Shown piece by piece: positions 55,265 through 64,000 of a stretch of DNA of 64,000 nt. This stretch comes from Ascidiaceihabitans sp. GTDB lineage: Bacteria > Pseudomonadota > Alphaproteobacteria > Rhodobacterales > Rhodobacteraceae. The stretch spans positions 62,001 through 126,000 of the forward strand of contig JAOKHV010000001.1 of the NCBI GenBank assembly GCA_028248455.1, in the 5' to 3' direction. The notes below the pieces were generated by a model, which saw only the letters and a list, made by a program, of their open reading frames with translations, had not been told where the DNA came from and did no database searches. Each line of letters begins with the position of its first letter. The stretch's first letter is position 1. Made by a program: the position numbers and the translations under genes.

Positions 55265-56136
55265 CGGCGATTTATCAAAAAAATGCCGACTGCAACCAAT
55301 CCAAGTGCCATCCAAATTTGAATTCCAATCTGTTCGTCCAACAGTAGCCAGCCCAAGATCACTGCAAACACTGGTGATAAAAAGCTAAATGAAGCGACAG
55401 AAGATGCTGGATACATTTTCATCAGCGAAAACCAGATCAAAAAGCCAAAGCTGGCAACAGCAAAGATCTGAAATAACATTCCTGCAATGTAGATTGGTTC
55501 AACTTCGCGCATAAACCCACCAAAAAACGGGGCTGCGAACAACAACAATGGTGCTGACACGATCAGTTGCCAGATCAATTGCTGTTCGGCGGGCACCTCA
55601 GACAAAGGCGTTACACGCACACATAGCGCTATGCCTGCCCAACTAAGGGCCGCACCCAAAGCCAGCAGGTCACCGAGAAGAGAAACCTCGCCAGAGCTAC
55701 GGTCCAAAACGGCCAAAGCAACACCTGCCATCGCCAAGCCAAGGCCAAGTGCACGCAGGCTCGAAAGTCGTTCACCCGGCAAAAGAACGTGTGCAAACAG
55801 CGCCAGCCAAACTGGCATCGAATAAAAGATTATCGAAGTTCGTGAAACCGTGGTCAAATCCAAAGCTGTAAACAGACACATGAATTCAAACGTGAACAAG
55901 AGACCCGAGACAATTCCGCCTATCAAAGCCGCGCGCGGCAGCTTGATCCCTACCCCGCGCCAATGCATCCAAACCATCAAAACCAGCATTGCACCTAACG
56001 ACCGGACTCCAGCACCAAACACCGGTTCAAACCCGCCAGTCGTGACTTTGACGACAACCTGATTAAAAGCCAAATGCAGTGCAAATAGAGACAGCGCGAC
56101 AGTCCCAAAGGTGTCCATTTGTTTTTTGCGTTCCAT
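55261..56136 (-). CDS. EamA-family (DMT) transporter
   Basis: This roughly 291-residue inner-membrane protein has ten predicted helices in two EamA repeats. The first repeat ends near SRTSIIFYSMPVWLALFAHV, a typical EamA helix-4 motif. The second contains FSFLSPVFAVILGWLLLDEQIG. The start is uncertain: ATG at 56136 or 56118 both give a plausible first helix, while the longest frame (56199) has no ribosome site. The end overlaps selO by 4 bases. Substrate unknown. Confidence 0.87.
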   Translation of the reverse strand: MERKKQMDTFGTVALSLFALHLAFNQVVVKVTTGGFEPVFGAGVRSLGAMLVLMVWMHWRGVGIKLPRAALIGGIVSGLLFTFEFMCLFTALDLTTVSRTSIIFYSMPVWLALFAHVLLPGERLSSLRALGLGLAMAGVALAVLDRSSGEVSLLGDLLALGAALSWAGIALCVRVTPLSEVPAEQQLIWQLIVSAPLLLFAAPFFGGFMREVEPIYIAGMLFQIFAVASFGFLIWFSLMKMYPASSVASFSFLSPVFAVILGWLLLDEQIGIQIWMALGLVAVGIFLINRR

Positions 56137-56211
56137 GAATGCACATGGCCGCGCAAAGTTCCTGTTGTCAATGTGGGGTGTTGCGAGTGTCATCACCAAA
56201 CCGAAACCATA

Positions 56212-56250
56212 AAAACGAAAAACGCCGGAGCAATTAAATGCTCCGGCGTT
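56212..56250 (-). terminator. Strong terminator after the DEAD-box helicase gene
   Basis: AACGCCGGAGCA and TGCTCCGGCGTT form a perfect 12-pair stem with a 6-base loop (56221-56250). TTTTTCGTTTTT follows on the minus strand. It begins 12 bases after the helicase stop and also insulates the EamA gene downstream. Confidence 0.93.
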
Positions 56251-56262
56251 TCCTGTACTAAG

Positions 56263-57582
56263 TTAGGAAGCAGTTGAACCGCCACCAGAACGACGACGTT
56301 GACCGCCACCACCACCTGGCTTGCCTCCAGCTCCTGGACGACCACCGCCGCCAGAACGACCGCCACCGCTACCACCACCTGGGCGACCGCCGCCTGGGCG
56401 ACCACGACCACCGCCACCGCCACGCTGCTTTGGTTTCACTTCTTCCGAAGGCTCCCACATACGACCAGAAGCGACCGGAATAGTCATTTTCATGGTCTTT
56501 TGGATGTCCTTCAATTCTTTCATCTCGTCTGGTGCGCAGAATGCGATTGCAGCGCCATCCTTACCTGCACGTGCAGTACGACCAATACGGTGCACATAGT
56601 TGTCCGGCACGTTTGGCAATTCGTAGTTATAAACATGCTTCACGTCTGGAATGTCCAAACCACGGGCTGCAACATCTGTCGCCACCAACACTTTGATTTG
56701 ACCCGCTTTAAACGCTGCAATCGCACGGTCACGTTGACCTTGGGATTTATTGCCGTGGATCGAACCCGCTGCATAACCCGCTTTTTCGAGCGTCTTAGAC
56801 AGCTTCTCCATGCCGTGTTTTGTGCGGCCAAAGACCAGCGCACGTTCGTCGCGGTGTTTGTCCAACATTTCGATCAACAGCTTGGATTTCTCAGCTTTCG
56901 CAATGAAGTGGATTTCCTGTGTGACTTTGTCTGCCACTTTACCCGGAGGAGAAACTTCGATGCGGATCGGGCTTGTCAAATAGCTGTTAGCGATCTCGTT
57001 CATTTGTTTTGGCATCGTGGCCGAGAACAACATGGTCTGACGGTCTTTTGGCAACATAGATGAAATGCGGCGCAATGCGTGGATAAAGCCAAGGTCCAAC
57101 ATTTGGTCTGCTTCATCCAAAACAAGAAATGATGTTTCTTGCAGATTCAACGCGCGGCGTTCCATCAGGTCGATCAAACGACCCGGTGTCGCGACCAATA
57201 GATCCATGCCACGTTCGACGCGGTTGATCTGTGCTTTGATGGACTGACCACCAACCACAAGACCCGTTTTCAACGGCGTGCCGTCTGTCAACGTTTTCAA
57301 AGTTGCAGCAATTTGGCTGGCCAATTCGCGCGTTGGAGCAAGGATCAAACCCCGTACGGTTTTTGGAGCTGGCCTGCCGCCCGCTTCCATCATTTTAGCA
57401 ATCAACGGCACACCAAAGGCCGCAGTCTTACCTGTACCCGTTTGGGCAAGGCCCATAACATCCCGCCCGTTCATGGCATGTGGGATTGCTTGTTTCTGGA
57501 TAGGTGTTGGATCTTTTAGACCCATGTCATGTAGCCGCTTAACCAGTTGGTCTGGCAGGCCCATCATTTCAAAATCGCTCAT
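56263..57582 (-). CDS. DEAD-box ATP-dependent RNA helicase with Gly/Arg-rich tail
   Basis: This 439-residue helicase of the RhlE type carries all motifs in order. These are Q-motif DPTPIQKQAI, Walker A AQTGTGKT, PTRELASQ, LDEADQMLDLG, FSATMP, ATDVAARGLDIP and HRIGRTARAG. The last 55 or so residues are an almost pure Gly/Arg/Pro low-complexity tail (RGGGGGRGRPGGG...), an RNA-binding region. The ATG at 57582 with AAGGAA before it is chosen; the 21-codon upstream extension is rejected. Likely role is ribosome assembly or cold-stress RNA remodelling. Confidence 0.95.
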   Translation of the reverse strand: MSDFEMMGLPDQLVKRLHDMGLKDPTPIQKQAIPHAMNGRDVMGLAQTGTGKTAAFGVPLIAKMMEAGGRPAPKTVRGLILAPTRELASQIAATLKTLTDGTPLKTGLVVGGQSIKAQINRVERGMDLLVATPGRLIDLMERRALNLQETSFLVLDEADQMLDLGFIHALRRISSMLPKDRQTMLFSATMPKQMNEIANSYLTSPIRIEVSPPGKVADKVTQEIHFIAKAEKSKLLIEMLDKHRDERALVFGRTKHGMEKLSKTLEKAGYAAGSIHGNKSQGQRDRAIAAFKAGQIKVLVATDVAARGLDIPDVKHVYNYELPNVPDNYVHRIGRTARAGKDGAAIAFCAPDEMKELKDIQKTMKMTIPVASGRMWEPSEEVKPKQRGGGGGRGRPGGGRPGGGSGGGRSGGGGRPGAGGKPGGGGGQRRRSGGGSTAS

Positions 57583-57895
57583 TGTATTCCTTTGGCCCAC
57601 CCCACAAAGGAGTGAACACGTCATAAGGTCACACAGACGGATCACGTTCCACGGCCAAATGCCGATGGTACGTCCACTGCGCTGTGCCCCACGCGTGATT
57701 TTGGGATCAAAGGCTATACTGCTGACGTCGAATTTTTCGTACGTTCATAAGACTGCTCACGCGGCAGACAGCATCGCTTAGGGCTCGCATGAGGGGTGAC
57801 GAGTGATAAGTCAAGCGAAACGCCAATTGTCTGCTGGCCCCTGTGCGCAAAGGTCGCTAAGTAGGAAATCCAAGATACGACAGATTGAGATCACC
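57583..57895. other. Divergent intergenic region, 313 bases
   Basis: This is the control region between the DEAD-box helicase (minus) and the Fur/Mur gene (plus). The Fur/Mur frame stays open back to 57803, but that extension does not resemble the family and has no clear ribosome site. I see no RNA gene, strong repeat or confident promoter pair. Confidence 0.55.
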
Positions 57896-58306
57896 ATGCA
57901 TCGACCCATCATCGCCCGTTGCGAAGCCAAAGGGCTTCGTATGACAACGCCCCGTCGTGTCATTGCACAGGTATTGCAAGACAGCGATGATCACCCTGAT
58001 GTGGAAGAGCTGTATGCAAGGGCAAATGCTGTTGATGAAGGTATTTCAATCGCCACAGTATACCGCACAGTCAAACTGTTTGAAGAAGCGGGTATTCTGG
58101 ACAAGTTAGAATTTGGTGACGGGCGCGCCCGTTATGAAGATGCTGAACGCGAGCACCATGATCACCTGATTGATATGAATTCAGGTGAAGTTATTGAATT
58201 TGTGGATCCTGACATCGAGGCCTTGCAAGAAAAGATTGCGGCCAAGTTGGGCTATGAACTGCGCGGTCACCGCCTTGAGCTTTACGGCGTCCCTAAAAAA
58301 CCCTGA
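57896..58306 (+). CDS. Fur-family metal-responsive regulator (alphaproteobacterial Fur/Mur type)
   Basis: This 136-residue repressor has a winged-helix domain (about 1-78: MTTPRRVIAQVLQ, SIATVYRTVKLFEEAGIL) and a dimerisation/metal domain. The regulatory metal ligands probably include His33, Glu81, His88 and His90 (EREHHDH), with others near Glu101 and His125. There is no CxxC pair, so the structural zinc site of E. coli Fur is missing. This is as in the alphaproteobacterial Fur/Mur group, which often answers to manganese. The start at 57896 gives family length; the upstream frame is discounted. Confidence 0.9.
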   Translation: MHRPIIARCEAKGLRMTTPRRVIAQVLQDSDDHPDVEELYARANAVDEGISIATVYRTVKLFEEAGILDKLEFGDGRARYEDAEREHHDHLIDMNSGEVIEFVDPDIEALQEKIAAKLGYELRGHRLELYGVPKKP

Positions 58307-58391
58307 CGTCACATTCATCGCTCACCGATGGACAAGCCTGAAACACAGGCATAAGGCTGGCATAACACTCTAATTTGTTAGGCCAAACCCC

Positions 58392-59261
58392 ATGGACAAT
58401 TTACGCGGCGCGGCCTTGATGATCTTGGCGATGTTTGGCTTTGCTGTCGAAGACATGATGGTAAAAGTCATTTCGGTTGATATGCCAACAGGTCAAATCA
58501 TCTTCATGCTTGGTGGTGGTGGTGCCATCGTCTTTGGCATTTTGTGTCGTGTCCAAGGGCAGCAGCTGTTTGAGCGCAAGATGCTGTCTCGTCCCATTTT
58601 GTTTCGGTCCCTTGCCGAACTAATAGGCACATTGGGATATGTAACAGCCATTACGCTAACACCCATTTCAACAGCTTCTGCCATTTTGCAAGCAACCCCG
58701 CTCCTCGTCACTCTGGGTGCAGCAGTTCTGTTCGGGGAAATGGTAGGCTGGCGACGTTGGTCTGCAATCTTTGTTGGTTTCTTCGGTGTACTGTTGATCA
58801 TCCGCCCAGGCACCGATGGGTTTGACCAGCTTTCGTTGATTACCTTAGTTGGCGTGCTAGGCCTTGCGGGGCGTGATTTGGCGACGCGCGGTGTGCCGAA
58901 AGAGACATCGTCCATGCAATTAAGCTTTCTCGCGTTCCTAACGTTGGTACCGTCCTCAATGATCCTGTCATGGGGTGCAAAAACATCGTGGGTTTTGCCA
59001 ACCCAAACCATTTGGATGCTGGTGATCGGAGCCACGATCATCACTGCCCTCGCCTATTACGCAATTGTCGCGGCCATGCGCATTGGTGAAATCAGTTTTG
59101 TGACTCCCTTCCGTTATACTCGTCTGGTTTTTGCCCTGATCTTTGGAATCGTGATCTTTGGCGAGCGCCCAGATGTATTAACGCTAACAGGTTCGGCAAT
59201 CATCGTGTTGTCAGGCATCTACACAGTTTGGCGTGAAAGACGTATCAAGCAGGCTATTTAG
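58392..59261 (+). CDS. EamA-family (DMT) transporter
   Basis: This 289-residue inner-membrane protein has ten helices in two repeats, with LTPISTASAILQATPLLVTLGAAVLFGEMVGWRR (split across helices 4-5) and ISFVTPFRYTRLVFALIFG in the second repeat. It is a drug/metabolite exporter family member, not closely similar by eye to the EamA gene at 55261. It follows the Fur/Mur gene by 85 bases, where a small hairpin GCCTG/CAGGC (58336-58350) lies. Substrate unknown. Confidence 0.9.
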   Translation: MDNLRGAALMILAMFGFAVEDMMVKVISVDMPTGQIIFMLGGGGAIVFGILCRVQGQQLFERKMLSRPILFRSLAELIGTLGYVTAITLTPISTASAILQATPLLVTLGAAVLFGEMVGWRRWSAIFVGFFGVLLIIRPGTDGFDQLSLITLVGVLGLAGRDLATRGVPKETSSMQLSFLAFLTLVPSSMILSWGAKTSWVLPTQTIWMLVIGATIITALAYYAIVAAMRIGEISFVTPFRYTRLVFALIFGIVIFGERPDVLTLTGSAIIVLSGIYTVWRERRIKQAI

Positions 59262-59290
59262 TCGCTAAATCGGAATTCTTCGTCGCAAAT

Positions 59291-59339
59291 ATGGGTCAAA
59301 ACCCTTTTACAAAGCCCCTTGGGCTTGTAAGAGACCCAT
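59291..59339 (+). promoter_or_regulatory. eno: Two-tier hairpin in the eno leader
   Basis: The outer stem is ATGGGTC (59291-59297) with GACCCAT (59333-59339). The inner stem is TTACAA-GCCC (59307-59317, one bulged A) with GGGC-TTGTAA (59321-59330), around a CTT loop. It ends 29 bases before the eno start, and no T-tract follows, so it is not a simple terminator of the upstream gene. Confidence 0.5.
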
Positions 59340-59341
59340 AA

Positions 59342-60643
<1,302 letters not shown>

Positions 60644-60651
60644 GCGATTTC

Positions 60652-60681
60652 ACATGCGGGCGGCGTTGTTCGCCCGCATGT
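60652..60681. terminator. Hairpin between convergent eno and oxidoreductase genes
   Basis: ACATGCGGGCG and CGCCCGCATGT form a perfect 11-pair stem around an 8-base loop, 8 bases past eno. There is no T-tract on either strand, so it may stabilise 3' ends or act with Rho rather than terminate alone. Confidence 0.65.
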
Positions 60682-60691
60682 ATCCCGTCAA

Positions 60692-61768
60692 TTAAACGTT
60701 CTGAAACCGATCGGGGCGATAGTTGGCGATGAGGCCCGCGTGATAATTGCTGGTCGCCTTACCCAAAACCTCACCTACTAAAATTTCTGCCATAATCGGT
60801 GCTAGTGTTATACCGGAATGCATGACAGCTGCGAACACGCCATCTGGACCGCAGGCACCGACAACGGGCAAACCATCTTTGGGCACAGGGCGTTGAGCAA
60901 ACGCCACCTCTTCCCAATGCAAGTCGATTGATGGGATCAAGACATTCAAACGCTCCATTGCCTCGTCTGCAAGGACATCGGGGCGACTTGTAACATGGGT
61001 TTGAGTGTCTGATTGATGAGAGGCCACTGTCGGGGCTAATATATGCCCGCTTGGCAATTGGCGGAATTCTTGGCTTGGGGCGACCAACACATGCGATAGG
61101 ATCGGTTTTACGGCTTGGCTACGCATCATCAGCCCAGGACGCAGTAACATTGGCAGTTCAACATCTAACGACGCCAGCAGTTTTGCGCTTCCAGTGCCGC
61201 CCGCCACGATAACGCGGTCTGCGGGGATGACACCGCCGATCGTCGAGACACCGACAACTTGATCGCCTTTCGTTTCAATGCCCTCAACATGGCAGCCCGT
61301 AATCAAACGTGCACCTGAAGCTGCGAGTAAATCTGCACTTATCTGCACACCATCAACAGCGGCTTCTTGAGGGAAATACAATGCCCGTTCGGGGGGCGTT
61401 ACAACCGGTTCAAGCTGTTGAAATTGTGAGTTATTCAATACTTCAACTTTATATCCCATCGCCTTTAAATCGGCGGCTTGGGTGTCAAAGGCATCGCCCT
61501 GTTCTTCCCAACATAAACATCCCGACCACGTGATCGCATTGGTATGCAGTGCGTCATTCAACCGTCGGTAGCTGGCAATGCCTTCAGCGCGGATATCGTG
61601 ATGCGACTTATCTGCGTAAAAGCTGGCGTTCACCCAGCCAAAGGAACGTCCTGTCGCTCCTGCAGCAGGCCCACTGGCATTTATGACCGTTACGTCCGCA
61701 CCTTGTTGGGTCAAGGCGAATGCGAGGCTTGCGCCAACGATCCCTGCTCCAATTATGACAACCTGCAT
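60692..61768 (-). CDS. FAD-dependent oxidoreductase, D-amino-acid oxidase/DadA-like
   Basis: This 358-residue DAO-superfamily flavoenzyme has the dinucleotide motif VVIIGAGIVGASLA at the N-terminus and GATGRSFGWVNASFY, the substrate-domain entry seen in glycine/sarcosine oxidase relatives. It also has RVIVAGGTGSAKLL, and ends with PVPKDGLPVVGACGPDGVFAAVMHSGITLAP. The ATG at 61768 with AAGGAAG before it is chosen; the longer frame adds 19 non-homologous residues. It probably oxidises a secondary or D-amino acid. Confidence 0.9.
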   Translation of the reverse strand: MQVVIIGAGIVGASLAFALTQQGADVTVINASGPAAGATGRSFGWVNASFYADKSHHDIRAEGIASYRRLNDALHTNAITWSGCLCWEEQGDAFDTQAADLKAMGYKVEVLNNSQFQQLEPVVTPPERALYFPQEAAVDGVQISADLLAASGARLITGCHVEGIETKGDQVVGVSTIGGVIPADRVIVAGGTGSAKLLASLDVELPMLLRPGLMMRSQAVKPILSHVLVAPSQEFRQLPSGHILAPTVASHQSDTQTHVTSRPDVLADEAMERLNVLIPSIDLHWEEVAFAQRPVPKDGLPVVGACGPDGVFAAVMHSGITLAPIMAEILVGEVLGKATSNYHAGLIANYRPDRFQNV

Positions 61769-61813
61769 TGCGATCTTCCTTGCGTTGCTTTGAAGCCAGC
61801 ATAAGATAGCAGA

Positions 61814-62233
61814 ATGACAGCACAAGACATCATCGACCGCCTAGCACTCGAACCGCACCCTGAGGGTGGATTTTATCGCCAAACATGGCGTGCCGAAAAC
61901 GAAGGACGCGCGGTTGGGACCTGTATTTATTTTCTATTGAAAGACGGTGGTCATAGTCATTGGCACAAGGTCGATGCCACCGAAATTTGGCTTTATCACG
62001 CAGGTGCACCTCTGGTTCTGTCTTTGTCAAAAACGGATGCAGGACCTGCTACAGATCACCTTTTGACGCCTGATTTAACCAAAGGTGAACCACAACTGAT
62101 TGTGCCAGAGGGGCATTGGCAAGCAGCACGGACAACAGGCGATTATACGTTGGTTAGTTGTACTGTGTCGCCCGGTTTTGAATTTGAAGGTTTCACCTTA
62201 GCCGCGCCTAATTTCAAAATTCCGCGTTCGTAA
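61814..62233 (+). CDS. Cupin-fold protein, DUF985 (Cupin_5) family
   Basis: This 139-residue single cupin has LALEPHPEGGFYRQTWRAE, the diagnostic start of DUF985. HSHWHKVDATEIWLYHAG follows, with His and Glu in the metal-site positions, then VPEGHWQAA and CTVSPGFEFEGF. Structures of relatives show a jelly-roll with a bound small ligand, but no activity is established to my knowledge. It is divergent from the oxidoreductase (45 bases). Its stop abuts the anmK stop. Confidence 0.9.
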   Translation: MTAQDIIDRLALEPHPEGGFYRQTWRAENEGRAVGTCIYFLLKDGGHSHWHKVDATEIWLYHAGAPLVLSLSKTDAGPATDHLLTPDLTKGEPQLIVPEGHWQAARTTGDYTLVSCTVSPGFEFEGFTLAAPNFKIPRS

Positions 62234-63343
62234 TCAAGTGCTTGGATAGCTCAATGTTCCACCAGAAACTGCTGCACGAACGCCGGTGGTACTGGAGCAA
62301 GAAGTTGGCAATCCGCGTGCAACCCTAACGGCCAGATAGGCAAAGGCTTGCGCCTCAAGCATATCTCCGTCCAATCCAACGCTCTCGATTTCAACGACAG
62401 GGCATTCTAGCGAGACCTCTAGCATCTTCATCAAAACGGGATTTATACGTCCACCACCTGTCACCAAAACCTTGCTTGGTGGACGTGGGCAGTGTTGCAT
62501 TGCCTCCGCAACCCCAGCCGCGCACATAGCCGTTAACGTCGCAGTCGCATCGGGATCTGACAGTTCTTTTACCAAGTTTATCATTTCAGAAAAATCGTTT
62601 CTATCCAATGACTTTGGCGGCACTCTTGAGAAATACGGCTCAACCAAGAACAACTCAAGCGCGCCCATTTCGACGGTTCCTGAGCTTGCGATTTTGCCGT
62701 CCTTATCAAACGCAACATCACAACGCGCTTGAACCAGATCATTGATCGGTGCGTTCGCAGGACCTGTGTCAAAGGCAAGCAATGCGCCCATATCTTCTGG
62801 TGCATCAATCGCGGGATCGACCCATGTGATGTTACCCACACCACCAAGGTTCAAGAACACAATAGGTCCATCAGCTTTAATGTAACGCGCACAAGCGTGG
62901 TGAAAGAACGGCGCAAGGGGTGCGCCCTCGCCGCCCAGTTCAACGTCAGCGCTGCGGAAATCCCATACAACTGGCACCTTTAAACGTTCAGCCAATGCGG
63001 CGCCATCACCCACTTGCAAGGTCCCTTGCTGACGGGGTGCATGGGCCAAAGTTTGACCGTGAAATCCAACTAAATCGATGTCGACAAATTCTCCCAACGC
63101 CTCTGCATGGACCGCGTCGATCACAACTTTTGCCGCCTCAACCTCTGGCCCAGACCAGTGGCCCAAAGCAGCTGAAAGCACTGTCTGTTCTACGTCGGTA
63201 TAGCGTCGGTATTGCGTCGGTCCAAAGGCGGTAATGTCATGCCCGTCCGTCACCAGAACAGCCGCATCAACGCCATCTAACGATGTGCCACTCATCGCTC
63301 CTAAAGCAACAATTGGAGTACTGGTTTTTCGAAAGCTCTTCAT
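62234..63343 (-). CDS. anmK: 1,6-anhydro-N-acetylmuramic acid kinase
   Basis: This 369-residue ASKHA-fold kinase recycles peptidoglycan by opening and phosphorylating anhydroMurNAc to MurNAc-6-phosphate. It has [18 protein letters not shown] at the N-terminus, [11 protein letters not shown] and [35 protein letters not shown] and [14 protein letters not shown] follow. Length is normal. No other recycling gene is adjacent. It is divergent from tyrS, with 66 bases between. Confidence 0.96.
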   Translation of the reverse strand: MKSFRKTSTPIVALGAMSGTSLDGVDAAVLVTDGHDITAFGPTQYRRYTDVEQTVLSAALGHWSGPEVEAAKVVIDAVHAEALGEFVDIDLVGFHGQTLAHAPRQQGTLQVGDGAALAERLKVPVVWDFRSADVELGGEGAPLAPFFHHACARYIKADGPIVFLNLGGVGNITWVDPAIDAPEDMGALLAFDTGPANAPINDLVQARCDVAFDKDGKIASSGTVEMGALELFLVEPYFSRVPPKSLDRNDFSEMINLVKELSDPDATATLTAMCAAGVAEAMQHCPRPPSKVLVTGGGRINPVLMKMLEVSLECPVVEIESVGLDGDMLEAQAFAYLAVRVARGLPTSCSSTTGVRAAVSGGTLSYPST

Positions 63344-63409
63344 TGGCCTTTTCCTTTGCCTTACCCCTCCCTATAGATTGCTTTGCAAAACCAACCAAGA
63401 GTACGTGCT

Positions 63410-64000
63410 ATGACCTACCACCCAAAATCAGAATTTGTTGCAGTAATGATGGAACGCGGTTTCCTTGCCGACTGCACCGATTATCAAGGGCTGGATGAGG
63501 CACTGCTTAAAGGTGCACAACCCGGCTATATCGGCTTTGACGCCACAGCCAAATCGCTGCACGTTGGATCATTGATCCAGATCATGATGCTGCGCTGGTT
63601 GCAAAAGACAGGCAACAAGCCAATCACTTTGATGGGTGGTGGCACAACAAAAGTTGGCGACCCGTCTTTTCGCGCGGATGAACGCCCTTTGCTGGATGCT
63701 GCAGCCATTGATGACAATATCGCAGGGATCAAGAAGGTGTTCAGCGCCTATCTAGAGTACGGCGATGGGCCGACTGATGCGATGATGATCAACAACGCCG
63801 AATGGCTGGACGAGTTGAACTACCTCGACTTCTTGCGCGACATCGGTCGCCATTTCTCGATCAATCGCATGTTGTCGTTTGAATCAGTTAAATCACGCCT
63901 TGATCGCGAACAGTCGCTCTCTTTCCTCGAATTCAATTACATGATCCTTCAAGCTTATGACTTTATGGAACTTAGCCGTCGTTATGGCTGTGTTCTGCAA
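63410..64000 (+). CDS. tyrS: Tyrosyl-tRNA synthetase, N-terminal part (cut by window edge)
   Basis: The frame opens at the ATG at 63410 ([20 protein letters not shown]) and runs to the window end, giving 197 residues of the class I catalytic domain. The HIGH-equivalent is HVGS at 51-54 ([11 protein letters not shown]). TyrRS-specific [12 protein letters not shown] and [15 protein letters not shown] (tyrosine and tRNA-binding helix) follow. The KMSKS loop and S4-like domain lie outside the window. Confidence 0.96.
   Translation, partial: MTYHPKSEFVAVMMERGFLADCTDYQGLDEALLKGAQPGYIGFDATAKSLHVGSLIQIMMLRWLQKTGNKPITLMGGGTTKVGDPSFRADERPLLDAAAIDDNIAGIKKVFSAYLEYGDGPTDAMMINNAEWLDELNYLDFLRDIGRHFSINRMLSFESVKSRLDREQSLSFLEFNYMILQAYDFMELSRRYGCVLQ

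Noticed and set aside
56274-57063. Long open frames antisense to the helicase gene and repeat-like DNA at its end
   Set aside because: They are shadows produced by the Gly/Arg codon repeats of the helicase tail; the repeats are codon-level low complexity, not a CRISPR or tandem DNA repeat.

Overview
The window reads as chromosome of an alphaproteobacterium of the order Rhodobacterales (Roseobacter-like, probably marine, base composition close to balanced). The markers are: ChpT of the CckA-ChpT-CtrA relay; a fused-tail L21 beside L27 and ObgE; lptF-lptG-lptD-surA-pdxA-rsmA in one strand-continuous run; DUF4167, DUF3553, a clan AA aspartic protease, HolC-PepA, an OlsB/OlsA pair, and a Fur/Mur regulator without zinc cysteines. 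No rRNA, tRNA, CRISPR array, prophage or insertion sequence was found. Genes are dense and mostly housekeeping.

Layout. 1-7.7 kb is an acyl-CoA catabolic block: the end of an ACAD11-like dehydrogenase, three SDRs, a VOC protein, TesB, an ACAD10/11-type kinase, a nitronate monooxygenase-like flavoprotein and a thiolase. 8.0-13.3 kb has aroQ, a truncated metallo-beta-lactamase-fold remnant, tsf-rpsB with a readable promoter and leader, olsB-olsA, DUF3553 and chpT. 13.3-19 kb is the rplU-rpmA // lysE-GNAT-obgE-proB-proA string. 19.1-23.1 kb has a tandem DUF2059 pair (one copy with two in-frame stops), rlmE and ppx/gppA. 23.3-25.7 kb is a folate/C1 operon. 25.8-29.9 kb is a three-gene cluster: class IV aminotransferase, fused alpha/beta 2-oxoacid dehydrogenase E1, and a FabD-like acyltransferase. 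30-36 kb has a mutarotase, a decayed TfoX-type gene, ndk, an ABC-F ATPase, MarC, a protease, holC and pepA (to 37.3 kb). 37.5-44.9 kb is the LPS-export/OMP-assembly operon. 45-51.5 kb has DUF4167, prmC-prfA, two small secreted proteins and an amidohydrolase-ureohydrolase-ureohydrolase operon whose last gene is frameshifted in a G9 tract. 51.5-64 kb has mazG, a nucleoside hydrolase, selO, two EamA exporters, a DEAD-box helicase, fur/mur, eno, an amino-acid-oxidase-like flavoprotein, a cupin, anmK and the start of tyrS.

The best candidate for an undescribed system is the aminotransferase/E1/acyltransferase cluster at 25,782-29,929. The acyltransferase has Met where malonyl-transferring FabD proteins have the carboxylate-binding Arg, the E1 has no E2/E3 partner nearby, and the aminotransferase lacks the usual PLP-pairing Glu. 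Together they suggest a route from an amino acid through a 2-oxoacid to a transferred monocarboxylic acyl group. The second is the pairing of an ACAD11-like dehydrogenase with an ACAD10/11-type kinase, which in other organisms handles 4-hydroxyacyl-CoAs by phosphorylation.

Four loci are in visible decay or switched off (8.5, 19.1-19.9, 31.3-31.6 and 48.4-49.3 kb). All lesions can be placed to the base, and one sits in a homopolymer that could be phase-variable or a sequencing error. All family calls come from reading motifs and overall resemblance; no database search was run.
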